This document shows, in pieces, positions 52,043-61,152 of a stretch of DNA of 64,000 nucleotides. Origin of the DNA: Fibrobacter sp. (GTDB lineage: Bacteria; Fibrobacterota; Fibrobacteria; Fibrobacterales; Fibrobacteraceae); assembly GCA_017475045.1 (NCBI GenBank), contig JAFVGH010000034.1:1-64000 (forward strand). The letters run 5' to 3'. The notes below the pieces were generated by a model. That model was given only the letters and a program-made list of their open reading frames with translations, was not told where the DNA came from and ran no database searches. Position 1 is the stretch's first letter. Each line of letters starts with the position of its first letter. A program made the position numbers and the translations under genes.

Positions 52043-53122
52043 TCAAATGCAGGACACCAAGTTTGTAAACAATTCGACAGCAGAATCGTCTCCCTCATAC
52101 CCTATAGGAGATGAAGAAGCGGACATTGACAACACACTTAATAACTCCTCAAATGAGTGGTACAGGATAACACCATCGACGTTAAAATAATTTCGAGCAG
52201 CATCAAAATTGACATATACCGGAATTCCGGCCAGAAGCATCTCTGGAATACGAGTGAGAGCCCCGGTTGTTGGCGGCTGATAAATAATGATTCCGTCGAC
52301 ACCGATAAGCATCGTCTCCAACTCCTCGTTGGAAAGAGTCCCAAAGAAAGAGATATGCGGATGGACAACTTTTCTCAAAGACTCTGTTCCGTAGCCGGCG
52401 ACATAGAGGTCAAATGAAAGTTCCTGAGTAGATGCGAAATCAACCAACGTCTGCATTCCGGAGCGTGTAGGAATGTTGGTAGCAGATCCCAGAAGAGCGT
52501 ATTTCTTGACAGAATCCGGCACTCGCCGGCCACGTTTCTGACGAACCGAGAGAAGGAATGTCCGGGCTTCCCGAGGAGGATAATATGGGAGATAATATGC
52601 ATTGAATCCAAGAAGTCTGAGAAGCCATGTCTCTTCCTTGGATATGGCAAAAACAGCATCACATTGCCGCAAATTGAAAACCTCTTTCTCCAATCCTTTA
52701 ATTGAATGACTTTTCACCAGGGATTCAACATTGTGCGGCATCCCAATTATTGGATGTCCTGTCGCTTTCAGTAAATATAGCATATCCCGGTCATTGGTAT
52801 TCTCCCAAAGAAAAGCTACATCTTGATGCTTGTATTTATCGAGAACTACGGAAATCCGCAATGCATAGTATTTAACAAGCCTAACATAATGAGAGAGAGA
52901 CTTGATCGCCCTTTTCGGATAATGCCGATGAATAAACGAGATTGCTCTTAACGACCACTTTACCAATTGAATCCAAGACGCGTCCTTGGGCGGCGCGAAC
53001 ACATCGTCAGCGTAGGGTATTCCCTTTTTATCCAGGATTTCACGAATCTGGACACTTCTCTTACTACCACCGTCAGAGAAGGGATCAAGCTTGAACTTGG
53101 TATTGCAAACGATCTGTTTCAT
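52043..53122 (-). CDS. Glycosyltransferase, GT4-like
   Basis: 359 aa GT-B-like protein. The start MKQIVCNTKFKLDPFSDGGS carries the loop that binds the acceptor. DVAFLWENTNDRDMLYLLKA (about 100), YALLGSATNIPTRSGMQTLV (about 208) and the donor-site area GIIIYQPPTTGALTRIPEML (about 278) are visible. No close EX7E match is obvious, so the family call is moderate. 4 nt before the downstream GT2 gene. Confidence 0.8.
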   Translation of the reverse strand: MKQIVCNTKFKLDPFSDGGSKRSVQIREILDKKGIPYADDVFAPPKDASWIQLVKWSLRAISFIHRHYPKRAIKSLSHYVRLVKYYALRISVVLDKYKHQDVAFLWENTNDRDMLYLLKATGHPIIGMPHNVESLVKSHSIKGLEKEVFNLRQCDAVFAISKEETWLLRLLGFNAYYLPYYPPREARTFLLSVRQKRGRRVPDSVKKYALLGSATNIPTRSGMQTLVDFASTQELSFDLYVAGYGTESLRKVVHPHISFFGTLSNEELETMLIGVDGIIIYQPPTTGALTRIPEMLLAGIPVYVNFDAARNYFNVDGVILYHSFEELLSVLSMSASSSPIGYEGDDSAVELFTNLVSCI

Positions 53123-53132
53123 GGAATGGTCT

Positions 53133-54083
53133 CTATACCATTGTTGGTTTCTTGACCATGATGCCGAAAGGCCAAAGGAAATATCGCTTGATGAAACCGA
53201 TAAAAGGTCTTTCTTTTGGCAATTGATCTCTGATGTCTCTCCATGGTGACAATTTCTTGAACTTATGCCATTCCTCATTGAAGGGATAGAAATAATACTT
53301 TGTCATCCATGGTTTCAACTCTGCCGCATAATGAATGATGTGCGGGGAGTTTGTCTCAACCACATCCTTCTTCATTCCCTCTCCAAAGGTGTTGAAGAAA
53401 TATGGCATGCGTAGTTGCATCTGGTAGTTGTAGGAAACGGGAAGATTCCTTTTACAATCTTTCGTTATGACATTGAGGACATCCTGGTCATTGTTGAAGA
53501 TGCGATCATAATTGTTCGCCAGAAAATCCACGCATTTCTGACCGATTCCGTGAGTTCGCCAATATTCAAGGTTCATGAACAACACCCCGGCATTGAAATA
53601 TCCTTTGCTTCTGTCATATCCAAGCCGATCATAATACTCCTGCCACTCGGTGCACATATCCGGGACGGCTCCTACCGCATATTCTTCCCAATCCATATCG
53701 AACAACCCTCCTATCGGACGGTTAACGATAATGTCGCAGTCCAGATATAAAACCTTGTCAACATCCTTGGGTAACAGTTCTTCAGCATAGAGACGATAGT
53801 ACGTGACAATCGACCAGTGCTTCACGTTTTTTTCATCCCCCTTAATTGGAAACTTTTCAAAAAAACTCTTGTCGACCATGACAAACTCTATCCTTGCGCT
53901 GTATTTGTCAGAAAGTTGCTTGAATCTCTTCTGTTGTATTTCTTGCAACGGCTTGTCAATCAGAATATATGCCGAAACCTCCCTGTCCTTGTTGTTCTCC
54001 AAGACAGAAGTAAGCATAATACCGCAATAGGGGGCGTAATTGTCATCTGTCGCACAGACAATTGCTATTCGGGAATCGCTCAT
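53133..54083 (-). CDS. Glycosyltransferase, GT8
   Basis: 316 aa retaining GT-A enzyme. IAIVCATDDNYAPYCGIMLT (about 6), the metal-binding DxD in KVLYLDCDIIVNRPIGGLFD (about 110), YFNAGVLFMNLEYWR (about 159) and the late H-x-x-G-like NSPHIIHYAAELKPW (about 248) are the family blocks. Likely transfers glucose or galactose from a UDP-sugar. It overlaps the upstream GT2 gene by 4 nt. Confidence 0.93.
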   Translation of the reverse strand: MSDSRIAIVCATDDNYAPYCGIMLTSVLENNKDREVSAYILIDKPLQEIQQKRFKQLSDKYSARIEFVMVDKSFFEKFPIKGDEKNVKHWSIVTYYRLYAEELLPKDVDKVLYLDCDIIVNRPIGGLFDMDWEEYAVGAVPDMCTEWQEYYDRLGYDRSKGYFNAGVLFMNLEYWRTHGIGQKCVDFLANNYDRIFNNDQDVLNVITKDCKRNLPVSYNYQMQLRMPYFFNTFGEGMKKDVVETNSPHIIHYAAELKPWMTKYYFYPFNEEWHKFKKLSPWRDIRDQLPKERPFIGFIKRYFLWPFGIMVKKPTMV

Positions 54084-55018
54084 ATCAGTCCAAACTTAAA
54101 CTTGAAATAAACAGACTTCGGAGTATATCCCCATAACGAGGAGTATTTCTTATCGTTGATCAAACGTCTTGCAATCTTCTTCTCCGCCTTCGGGAGTATC
54201 TGGTATTTGCTGAAAATCAGCCTTGACTCATTTCTGACAAACGTGTCGATTTCTCCTTGGAAACGGTTATCCGCCTTCTCCATGAAAAGCCTTGACTTAA
54301 GGTCAAGCAGTCTGTTACACAGGTCAAGCCAATATGATATATGGCTTGCGGTGTAACCCGTTCTTGTTATGGAATCGGGATTGACGCTATAATCATAAGC
54401 GAATAAGTCAATATGACGCACTCTCAAAGCCTTTGCAAATACAAGAATCGCATAGTCGTTATCCTCGTACATAATATGCTCGGCAAAAGAAATACGATTC
54501 TCAATGAGGAATGATCTCTTATAAAGCTTCCGCCATGCGGTCACAAGGTCATGGTACCATCGGAATCTTTTGCTAAAGAACATCTCAGGCCCCGTCATCA
54601 ATTCCTTGGAATCAATCTTATGCAGAGGAGTTCGAACCGGATAATTCTCATAATTGAAATGCAAAACATCCAAGTTTTCCTGCTCCGCAATAGAACATAA
54701 GGTCCCTAAAACATTGTCCTCAATCAGATCATCAGAATCAATAAACCACACATACTCTCCACCAGCCACCTCCATGCCCGCATTTCTGGCTCCCCCAAGC
54801 TTCCGATTCTCCTTGTTCTTGACTATCCTTAGATTAGTATGCTTCTGCTCATATATCCTTACAACTTGAAAAGAGTTATCCGGAGAACAATCATCAACAC
54901 ATATGACTTCATATTCCTCTTCCGGAAGGTCTTGTCTATACACGCTGTCCAGACAACGAGCAATATATTGTTCGACGTTGTAAAAAGGGATAATTATAGA
55001 AAGTCGAATCTCGGACAT
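54080..55018 (-). CDS. Glycosyltransferase, GT2
   Basis: 312 aa. Opening IRLSIIIPFYNVEQYIARCL, CVDDCSPDNSFQVVRIYE (about 40) and the DxD block VWFIDSDDLIEDNVLGTLC (about 89), ending in a basic C-terminus. The N-terminal half is highly similar to the GT2 at 61153-62157, suggesting duplication within the locus. Sugar unknown. Confidence 0.92.
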   Translation of the reverse strand: MSEIRLSIIIPFYNVEQYIARCLDSVYRQDLPEEEYEVICVDDCSPDNSFQVVRIYEQKHTNLRIVKNKENRKLGGARNAGMEVAGGEYVWFIDSDDLIEDNVLGTLCSIAEQENLDVLHFNYENYPVRTPLHKIDSKELMTGPEMFFSKRFRWYHDLVTAWRKLYKRSFLIENRISFAEHIMYEDNDYAILVFAKALRVRHIDLFAYDYSVNPDSITRTGYTASHISYWLDLCNRLLDLKSRLFMEKADNRFQGEIDTFVRNESRLIFSKYQILPKAEKKIARRLINDKKYSSLWGYTPKSVYFKFKFGLI

Positions 55019-55020
55019 GG

Positions 55021-55905
55021 TTAAATCACTCTGCTTTTGATAGCATCAATCAAAGTACGGGGGCCGTACTTGATGATGGCCATTATTTCCCAAGCATATA
55101 GCATCAATTTCGGATTCTCGTATTTACTTAATCTATTAAACAGTTCATGATAACCTGTCCTGATATCAGTATTGGAAGAACGTAAGCAGCTCCTCCGAAT
55201 GACCTCATGAAAACCCAGTTTTAGTACACGTGAATGAGGGTTATGCTCGTAACATTTGAAATCCAAGGAATTCAAACGAGGGAACTCACCCTTAGGAAGA
55301 AAATCGCCCATCGAAGGTTGATGCTTCCATAAAGCATACATAAGTGAAAACTGATCCCTTTTGCATCCTCCAATGAGTGTCTTCCACCAAAAAACCCCAA
55401 TGGCATCCACTTTCGAAGTGTGTCGACGGAAAATGACATTATTCTCATAAAGTCCCCATGCCTCCGGGAAACCGTCTTTTTTCATCGCCCTATACCAATT
55501 CACAACATCAAAGTCATGAACCCATTTCAAATCCACAATAGCGCAAATCTCGTCATAAACACATTTTTGAAATGGGTGTTGAATCCCTCCCCATTCTAAT
55601 CCTCTTTCCAAGAAATCAAAGAATCGACCATAAACATTAGAAGTGATGATTTGGATGTTTGCATCTAGATAAAGCGAGGCCTCATAATCTACCAGAACCT
55701 TTGTGGGAAAACACTTGACATAACGAGACTTCAACATGCCATTCCCACCCCCAAAAGGGATAGAACGAACCTGCCATACGCCAATCCGGTCTGTTGTCAC
55801 ATTATCAGTGAACAGTATGTAATCAAATCTTTCGTCAACAACCAGAGGCTGATGAATAATATCATAAGACCCAACTAGGGATGTATAAATAACATATTTA
55901 TTCAT
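55021..55905 (-). CDS. DUF616-family glycosyltransferase-like protein
   Basis: 294 aa. YVIYTSLVGSYDIIHQPLVV (about 4), YILFTDNVTTDRIGVWQVRS (about 30), and SLYLDANIQI (about 77) in the DxD position match the DUF616/TOD1-like family of putative GT-A glycosyltransferases. Donor and acceptor unknown. It lies 2 nt from the downstream GT2 gene. Confidence 0.85.
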   Translation of the reverse strand: MNKYVIYTSLVGSYDIIHQPLVVDERFDYILFTDNVTTDRIGVWQVRSIPFGGGNGMLKSRYVKCFPTKVLVDYEASLYLDANIQIITSNVYGRFFDFLERGLEWGGIQHPFQKCVYDEICAIVDLKWVHDFDVVNWYRAMKKDGFPEAWGLYENNVIFRRHTSKVDAIGVFWWKTLIGGCKRDQFSLMYALWKHQPSMGDFLPKGEFPRLNSLDFKCYEHNPHSRVLKLGFHEVIRRSCLRSSNTDIRTGYHELFNRLSKYENPKLMLYAWEIMAIIKYGPRTLIDAIKSRVI

Positions 55906-55916
55906 CTAATCTACTC

Positions 55917-56828
55917 TCAATCAGGGAGTTTAATCCACCGCCCCCATTTATAATCGAACTCTTCAGGACGAAAAGGAATAATGCCACTTGCAGGGAAAAA
56001 AGTCATTTCACCAAAATACACGCGACCATCCGCTTCATAAAAATCACAACGCACATGAATAATCCCTTTAGACAACTCTTGAGACAAAACCTTCATCTCA
56101 TCAAATCCTGCAGGCTTTGTTACGACACCAGGATTATTAGGATGACCTCTGGTGAAATCCATGTGATTAAAGTCGGAATCGAAATAATCATAGAAAGTTT
56201 TCCCAGCCCCGGTTTTATTGGTAACTATTAAAACTGCTTTACAGCACCCATTCATACAATAGAACTTATAGTCTCTCAGTTCTTGTGAAAGACCATCGTC
56301 TATATATTTTTCAGCAATGATTCGTCTCGGAACACTTTTATATGGCCATTCCCGATGCTTTTTATAAAAATCGTTTTTCAAACCTCGGGCAAGAATTCTT
56401 TTCGCCTCCTCAAAATCAAAAGACTTTTTGTCCCTGCAGATAATGACGCTGCCACTATCATGGGTACACTTGAGCACGAACTGATCCGGAAGTCTTGTGA
56501 TATCGATTTGTTCGACATCGTCATATGCAGCCAAAGTTGGAATAACGTATTGTTCCCCGATTCTTTCTGCCACCCATTCTTTTACAGCATACTTATCCAC
56601 GAGAGTGGTGTAGAGAGGATTATGGTCATATAATTTCAGCCACTGTAACTTCTCGTTGTATGTCTGAGGGGCCTTTAGGTTCAGCGGGTAGCCGAATACA
56701 TAATGGAACTGATACTTAAGAAACAACTTATCAGGGATTTGCTCCGGCTTGACAATATGAAGCAGCCATTGGCAAACTTTGTATGCAGGATCTTCCCAGA
56801 AATGCTTTAACCCACGAAATACATTCAT
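55917..56828 (-). CDS. TupA-like ATP-grasp protein
   Basis: 303 aa. The family opening PQTYNEKLQWLKLYDHNPLY (about 53) is followed by the ATP-grasp core: DQFVLKCTHDSGSVIICRDK (about 112), RRIIAEKYIDDG (about 163), DYKFYCMNGCCKAV and HVRCDFYEADGRVYFGEMTF (about 263), where D and E are the metal ligands. TupA-like enzymes are thought to ligate glutamate-type residues in teichuronopeptide synthesis, so an amino-acid decoration of uronic acids (compare wecC) is plausible. ATG at 56828 is used. Confidence 0.86.
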   Translation of the reverse strand: MNVFRGLKHFWEDPAYKVCQWLLHIVKPEQIPDKLFLKYQFHYVFGYPLNLKAPQTYNEKLQWLKLYDHNPLYTTLVDKYAVKEWVAERIGEQYVIPTLAAYDDVEQIDITRLPDQFVLKCTHDSGSVIICRDKKSFDFEEAKRILARGLKNDFYKKHREWPYKSVPRRIIAEKYIDDGLSQELRDYKFYCMNGCCKAVLIVTNKTGAGKTFYDYFDSDFNHMDFTRGHPNNPGVVTKPAGFDEMKVLSQELSKGIIHVRCDFYEADGRVYFGEMTFFPASGIIPFRPEEFDYKWGRWIKLPD

Positions 56829-56839
56829 AAAACCGTCCT

Positions 56840-57781
56840 CTAGCAACTCAAGACAACCTTATTCTCAATCTTTTTGTATAAAAACTGCCAAACACCAAAA
56901 GCAAAAGACAAAACAATGGTCAACCCAATAACAATGCCTAAAGACAACCACTTATCCCCCCAATAATAGCGATGCATAACAAATTGTGTTGTGATTGTTT
57001 GAGCAAAAAAGATCTCAAGAGAATGCCTCCCCAACCAAGAAAAAGTCCTTTTTGCAGGAATACTGCTCAAATTAACGAATGACAGTGAGACCATTAACAA
57101 TGGGACTGTCATTGAATAAATTAACGTCTCTTCTCTCGTACAAAAAGCGACAAGTAGCATCAACGAGAACATTTTAATGCAATACCCTTTTCTTTCCCTA
57201 TTGAGATAGGCAAAGATTCCACACATAATTACCGGGATACGAGTTTGAAGTGTCCAATAAAGATAATCAAATTTCAAGGGTGCCCATGACAGAATCAGCC
57301 CTGACACCATTATAAAAATCTGCCAGCCATCTTTGACACTTAAGATCCATCTCAGTAGAGGAAGAGTGAAATAAACCAACAATAATGACGGGATGAACCA
57401 CTCAATACGCGTATGGAAGAAATTAATAGGGGCCAGTCCAGTCAGGCTTAATACTATTACTTTTGCATTATGCAATAAAGATGCGCCCGGATAAAAACAC
57501 AATAAGACGATAATTAAGAACAGTATATACTGAGGGTAAATACGCCGTATTCTATTGCAGTAATACTGGAGCCAACTATGGTGTTCCCATGAGGCGCAAC
57601 ATCCATACGCTGACGCAAAAAAGAAAAGGTCAACACCAATGTTACCATGGATGAATGGCGTAAATGGAAATGTGTCCAAATGCCAGGCAACATCAAGACG
57701 ATAACATAGATGATGGAGAATAATTGCTATAATAGCAATCCCCATAAAATAGAACCTATTCTCCTTGCTAAGAGACTCCAT
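56840..57781 (-). CDS. Acyltransferase-3 (OafA-type) membrane protein
   Basis: 313 aa with about nine membrane segments. It starts ESLSKENRFYFMGIAIIAII with the usual HHL (His after the first helix, IAIILHHLCYRLD), and GVDLFFFASAYG (about 49) followed by RIRRIYPQYILF (about 77), the R/R-x(8-10)-H-like pattern of the family. It probably O-acylates the glycan at the inner membrane. It overlaps the fusion oxidoreductase gene by 1 nt. Confidence 0.88.
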   Translation of the reverse strand: MESLSKENRFYFMGIAIIAIILHHLCYRLDVAWHLDTFPFTPFIHGNIGVDLFFFASAYGCCASWEHHSWLQYYCNRIRRIYPQYILFLIIVLLCFYPGASLLHNAKVIVLSLTGLAPINFFHTRIEWFIPSLLLVYFTLPLLRWILSVKDGWQIFIMVSGLILSWAPLKFDYLYWTLQTRIPVIMCGIFAYLNRERKGYCIKMFSLMLLVAFCTREETLIYSMTVPLLMVSLSFVNLSSIPAKRTFSWLGRHSLEIFFAQTITTQFVMHRYYWGDKWLSLGIVIGLTIVLSFAFGVWQFLYKKIENKVVLSC

Positions 57782-59841
57782 CAGTTGGATTTCGCATTCA
57801 AATCACTCCATCTAAGCCAGTCGCAGGTGATTTTCATCCCCCGCTCTACAGAGTAGCGAGGAACAAACCCAAGCAGTTCACGATTCTTACTGACATCGAT
57901 TTGGGATTGCTGGGCATAAATCGCCATGGATGAGGCATCCATCTCCGGCAATTTCTTCATTATCTGCTTTAGAGTCAAGCGTAGCACTTTACGAGGAGCC
58001 TTATACTGCCATTTCGCCCGTGTAGGAGAAGTGGGGGCGAGAGCATTATACTTGTCCATTAGCGACGCCATTCGTTTTGTGAGGAAAGCCTTTGCAACCT
58101 TCCTCCATTTTCGATCAAAACCATCCTCCAAAGGAATGGACGAGAACTGTTCCGGATTCATACCCAAGACATCCAGATAATGGCCATAGAATTCTTTCCA
58201 AGTCAGTTTCTCGTCATCTGTAGCGATGAAGGCTTGATGATCTGCTGCCGGATTCAAACAGCAAGAGAGACACAAATCCACAACATTGCCCACATACACA
58301 GCATTACAGACCCCATTCCCGTGATCCACCCAGATAAAATCGCCCTTCCGCATCAACTCGAGGGGGTAGATGGTATACCACATGGAGTAGGGGCCCCAGA
58401 CATATGTAGGACGGACAATGCTTCCATGAAGCCCATACTCGTCCAGCAATTCCCAGAAACGCTTTTCGGATTCGTATTTACTCTTGGCGTATGAATTGTC
58501 ATAACTGACAAGAGGTGAATCCGCATTCAACCCTTCAGGTACCGTTTCTCCATGCACAACCACACTGCTCATCTGAACGACATACTTAACCTTTGCTTTT
58601 TTGGCTGCGCCAAGTACGGATTCTGTGGCTTTGACGTTTGTTGCCGCCCCTCCAACTATAGCCAGGTGGAACACATAGTCGCAGCCGGCCATTGCCTTTT
58701 CCATCGACATCTCATCAAGAATGTCTGCTTGAACGAACTCAACATCAAAGCGACTGACATAAGCGGCCTTTCCCCATTTGTGCACAAGAACACGTACCTT
58801 TGCTCCCTCATGGAGGACAAGCTGCTCAACCAAGTGACTTCCGATAAAGCCTGTACCGCCAGTAACAAACACGGTTTTCCCTTCAAATCCGCCGATCGGG
58901 TTACGAGAAACAGAATGATCTTTCCTCTGTGCATAGCAACTCTCAAGTGTCTCCATCACCGCCAGGCCGTCCGCAACCGGACAGACTAAACTATCTTTTC
59001 CGGAAATAGCATTTAAGAAGTTACTTAATTGTGCGACACCGAGAGACGGCACACTTTCTTTACAGACCCTTTCTGCGCCATCAAGAATATATTTACGTGT
59101 GCCAAAAATCTCGAGTTCCGCTTTGTGCCCGTTACCTTCGATGACAATGGTATTGGAAAGAGCCCTCGTTCGGCTCAACTTGTAGAAGGCTCTCCCTTGT
59201 CCAAACTCCATTTTGATAGTAAGATTGCTCTCGAGTCCTCCCATTGCATCGTCTTCATAAATAACATTGACAGGACGTCCGAGACACCAGAGCAGGAAAT
59301 CAAGCGAGTGGATTCCGTTGTCAAATAGAGCGCCACCTGGAACCAGTTCCTTTTTAAAGCAATACCCCGAAACTGTGGGCCAATTAGAAGGAAGTCCTTC
59401 ATTGATAGTTATAACGGGACTGTCACCGAAGAAACCACTCAGAATCAATTCACGAGTCTCCTTTCGGGAAGGATAAAAACGATAAGTATGGCACATGCCA
59501 ACTGTCAACCCATTCGCCGAAGTACTAAGAATCTTCTTTGTCTCTGACGCTGAAGGAGAAAGAGGCTTCTCACACAATACGTGTTTCCCGGCGGCGAGGC
59601 AATCCTTAAGAATAGCGTTTCGGACATGCGGGGGGGTACAAATCACGCATACATCACACATAGGCAATGCGTCGTGATAATCAGACACGGTATGAACCAG
59701 TCCGTGTTTTTTTGTCAGTTTATCTCTTTGTTCCGGATTGAGTTCGGCAAGAATGACATTATCAAGACCAACAACCGTTTTGGCGGAAGGAATATGGGTC
59801 GAATCAGCGATTGCGCCGCCACCGATAATTAACACTTTCAT
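57781..59841 (-). CDS. Fused Gfo/Idh/MocA oxidoreductase and NAD-dependent epimerase/dehydratase
   Basis: 686 aa with two complete NAD(P) domains. Residues 1 to about 335: MKVLIIGGGAIADSTHIPSA, HVLCEKPLSPSASETKKIL (about 88) and GGALFDNGIHSLDFLLW (about 185) are MocA blocks. From about 342: GKTVFVTGGTGFIGSHLVEQ is an extended-SDR Rossmann motif, VVQMSSVVVHGE (about 421) holds the Ser and YAKSKYESEKRF the Tyr/Lys pair, then VRPTYVWGPYSMW. Both enzymes usually occur singly, so the fusion suggests consecutive steps on one nucleotide sugar. Start at MKVLIIGG; earlier codons only extend into the ABC gene gap. Confidence 0.88.
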   Translation of the reverse strand: MKVLIIGGGAIADSTHIPSAKTVVGLDNVILAELNPEQRDKLTKKHGLVHTVSDYHDALPMCDVCVICTPPHVRNAILKDCLAAGKHVLCEKPLSPSASETKKILSTSANGLTVGMCHTYRFYPSRKETRELILSGFFGDSPVITINEGLPSNWPTVSGYCFKKELVPGGALFDNGIHSLDFLLWCLGRPVNVIYEDDAMGGLESNLTIKMEFGQGRAFYKLSRTRALSNTIVIEGNGHKAELEIFGTRKYILDGAERVCKESVPSLGVAQLSNFLNAISGKDSLVCPVADGLAVMETLESCYAQRKDHSVSRNPIGGFEGKTVFVTGGTGFIGSHLVEQLVLHEGAKVRVLVHKWGKAAYVSRFDVEFVQADILDEMSMEKAMAGCDYVFHLAIVGGAATNVKATESVLGAAKKAKVKYVVQMSSVVVHGETVPEGLNADSPLVSYDNSYAKSKYESEKRFWELLDEYGLHGSIVRPTYVWGPYSMWYTIYPLELMRKGDFIWVDHGNGVCNAVYVGNVVDLCLSCCLNPAADHQAFIATDDEKLTWKEFYGHYLDVLGMNPEQFSSIPLEDGFDRKWRKVAKAFLTKRMASLMDKYNALAPTSPTRAKWQYKAPRKVLRLTLKQIMKKLPEMDASSMAIYAQQSQIDVSKNRELLGFVPRYSVERGMKITCDWLRWSDLNAKSN

Positions 59842-59879
59842 AAATAAGAAAAAACTATATTGTGGGTTGTTGCCCCTGA

Positions 59880-61142
59880 CTATTTCAAGCAACAAAAACC
59901 GTAAAACTTGCGATTAATCGCAAAACCATTCTCTGTCGAATTCCCGGATACCATCATACGTATCGGGAAACGAGTATAAGCAAAAGTCTGAACGTTTGGA
60001 TGAGTAATGTCAATATTGATCAAGTATTCTCCATTGGCAATGCCTTCAGGTAGGACAATATGATTATGAAGATGGAAGGGTCCATCGTGTACCTCTAATG
60101 GATGTCCCGTATAAAGACCCGGGGCGTGACGAGCAAGAAGTGTACCCTCCGTATTGCGGAAGGTAACCTCAAGATCCAAAAAATGGTGTCCTTCAATAGT
60201 GCCGTCGACCTCAATGTCCACGAATTTATTAGAAAAGCCCACTTCGCATTTTGCGGAAGGTTGTCCATTCACTTTGACAGAAGATACCTGTATTTCATGG
60301 TTTCTAATTGTGAAGATATCTTCTGTCGAAACGAACTCCTGTGACTCTGCGCTTGCTGATAAATACTTATCGACCGTATCTCCAACAGGCCCAATAAATG
60401 AAACGCCTCCATTCTCTAACAAAACGCCAGTTTTGCACAAAGCTCTAATGCTTGCCATATTATGGCTTACAAAAAGAACCGTTCTGCCCTCACCTTGACT
60501 GACATCCTTCATCTTACCAATCGCCTTTCTCTGGAACTCGGCATCTCCAACGGCGAGCACCTCATCTACAACGAGGATCTCCGGATCAAGATGTGCTGCT
60601 ACTGCAAAACCAAGACGCACAGTCATACCGCTTGAATAACGTTTGACAGGAGTATCAATATATCTCTCACACCCAGAGAAATCGACGATTTCATCCAGCT
60701 TTTTGGCGATTTCAGCCTTACTCATACCCATAATCGCACCGTTCATATAGATATTTTCCCGGCCAGTCATCTCAGGATGGAAACCGGTCCCGACCTCCAA
60801 AAGAGCACCAATTCGCCCACGCGCACGAATACTACCTACTGTCGGACCGGTAACCTTGGACAATAACTTTAACAAAGTGCTTTTCCCCGCCCCATTTTTT
60901 CCGATAATCCCCACCACATCTCCTTGTTCGACGCTGAAATTGATATCACGCAATGCCCAAACATATTCGCTGCTGCCAAGCGTGGACCGGTCGTTGACTT
61001 CCCCTATTTTTAAATAAGGATCCTCTTTTTTTAGGACAGAAGTCTGCCACCACCGATTAAGGTCATGCGACAATGTCTTGGTGGATACAAGACCCAACCT
61101 ATATTGCTTACCAACGTGATCAAATTCAATTGCAGTTGACAT
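59880..61142 (-). CDS. Polysaccharide ABC exporter ATPase with C-terminal carbohydrate-binding domain (Wzt type)
   Basis: 420 aa. Nucleotide-binding domain: Walker A GIIGKNGAGKSTLLKLLS (about 78), ABC signature RYSSGMTVRLGFAVA (about 173), Walker B PEILVVDEVLAVGD (about 192) and H-loop FVSHNMASI (about 226). Residues about 275-420 form a strand-rich Wzt-C-like domain (HFLDLEVTFRNTEGTLLARH, PEGIANGEYLINIDIT) that in Wzt proteins reads the glycan terminus before export. The permease partner (Wzm) is not in this window and is probably to the right. It follows a GT2 gene. Confidence 0.9.
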   Translation of the reverse strand: MSTAIEFDHVGKQYRLGLVSTKTLSHDLNRWWQTSVLKKEDPYLKIGEVNDRSTLGSSEYVWALRDINFSVEQGDVVGIIGKNGAGKSTLLKLLSKVTGPTVGSIRARGRIGALLEVGTGFHPEMTGRENIYMNGAIMGMSKAEIAKKLDEIVDFSGCERYIDTPVKRYSSGMTVRLGFAVAAHLDPEILVVDEVLAVGDAEFQRKAIGKMKDVSQGEGRTVLFVSHNMASIRALCKTGVLLENGGVSFIGPVGDTVDKYLSASAESQEFVSTEDIFTIRNHEIQVSSVKVNGQPSAKCEVGFSNKFVDIEVDGTIEGHHFLDLEVTFRNTEGTLLARHAPGLYTGHPLEVHDGPFHLHNHIVLPEGIANGEYLINIDITHPNVQTFAYTRFPIRMMVSGNSTENGFAINRKFYGFCCLK

Positions 61143-61152
61143 AACACTGATA

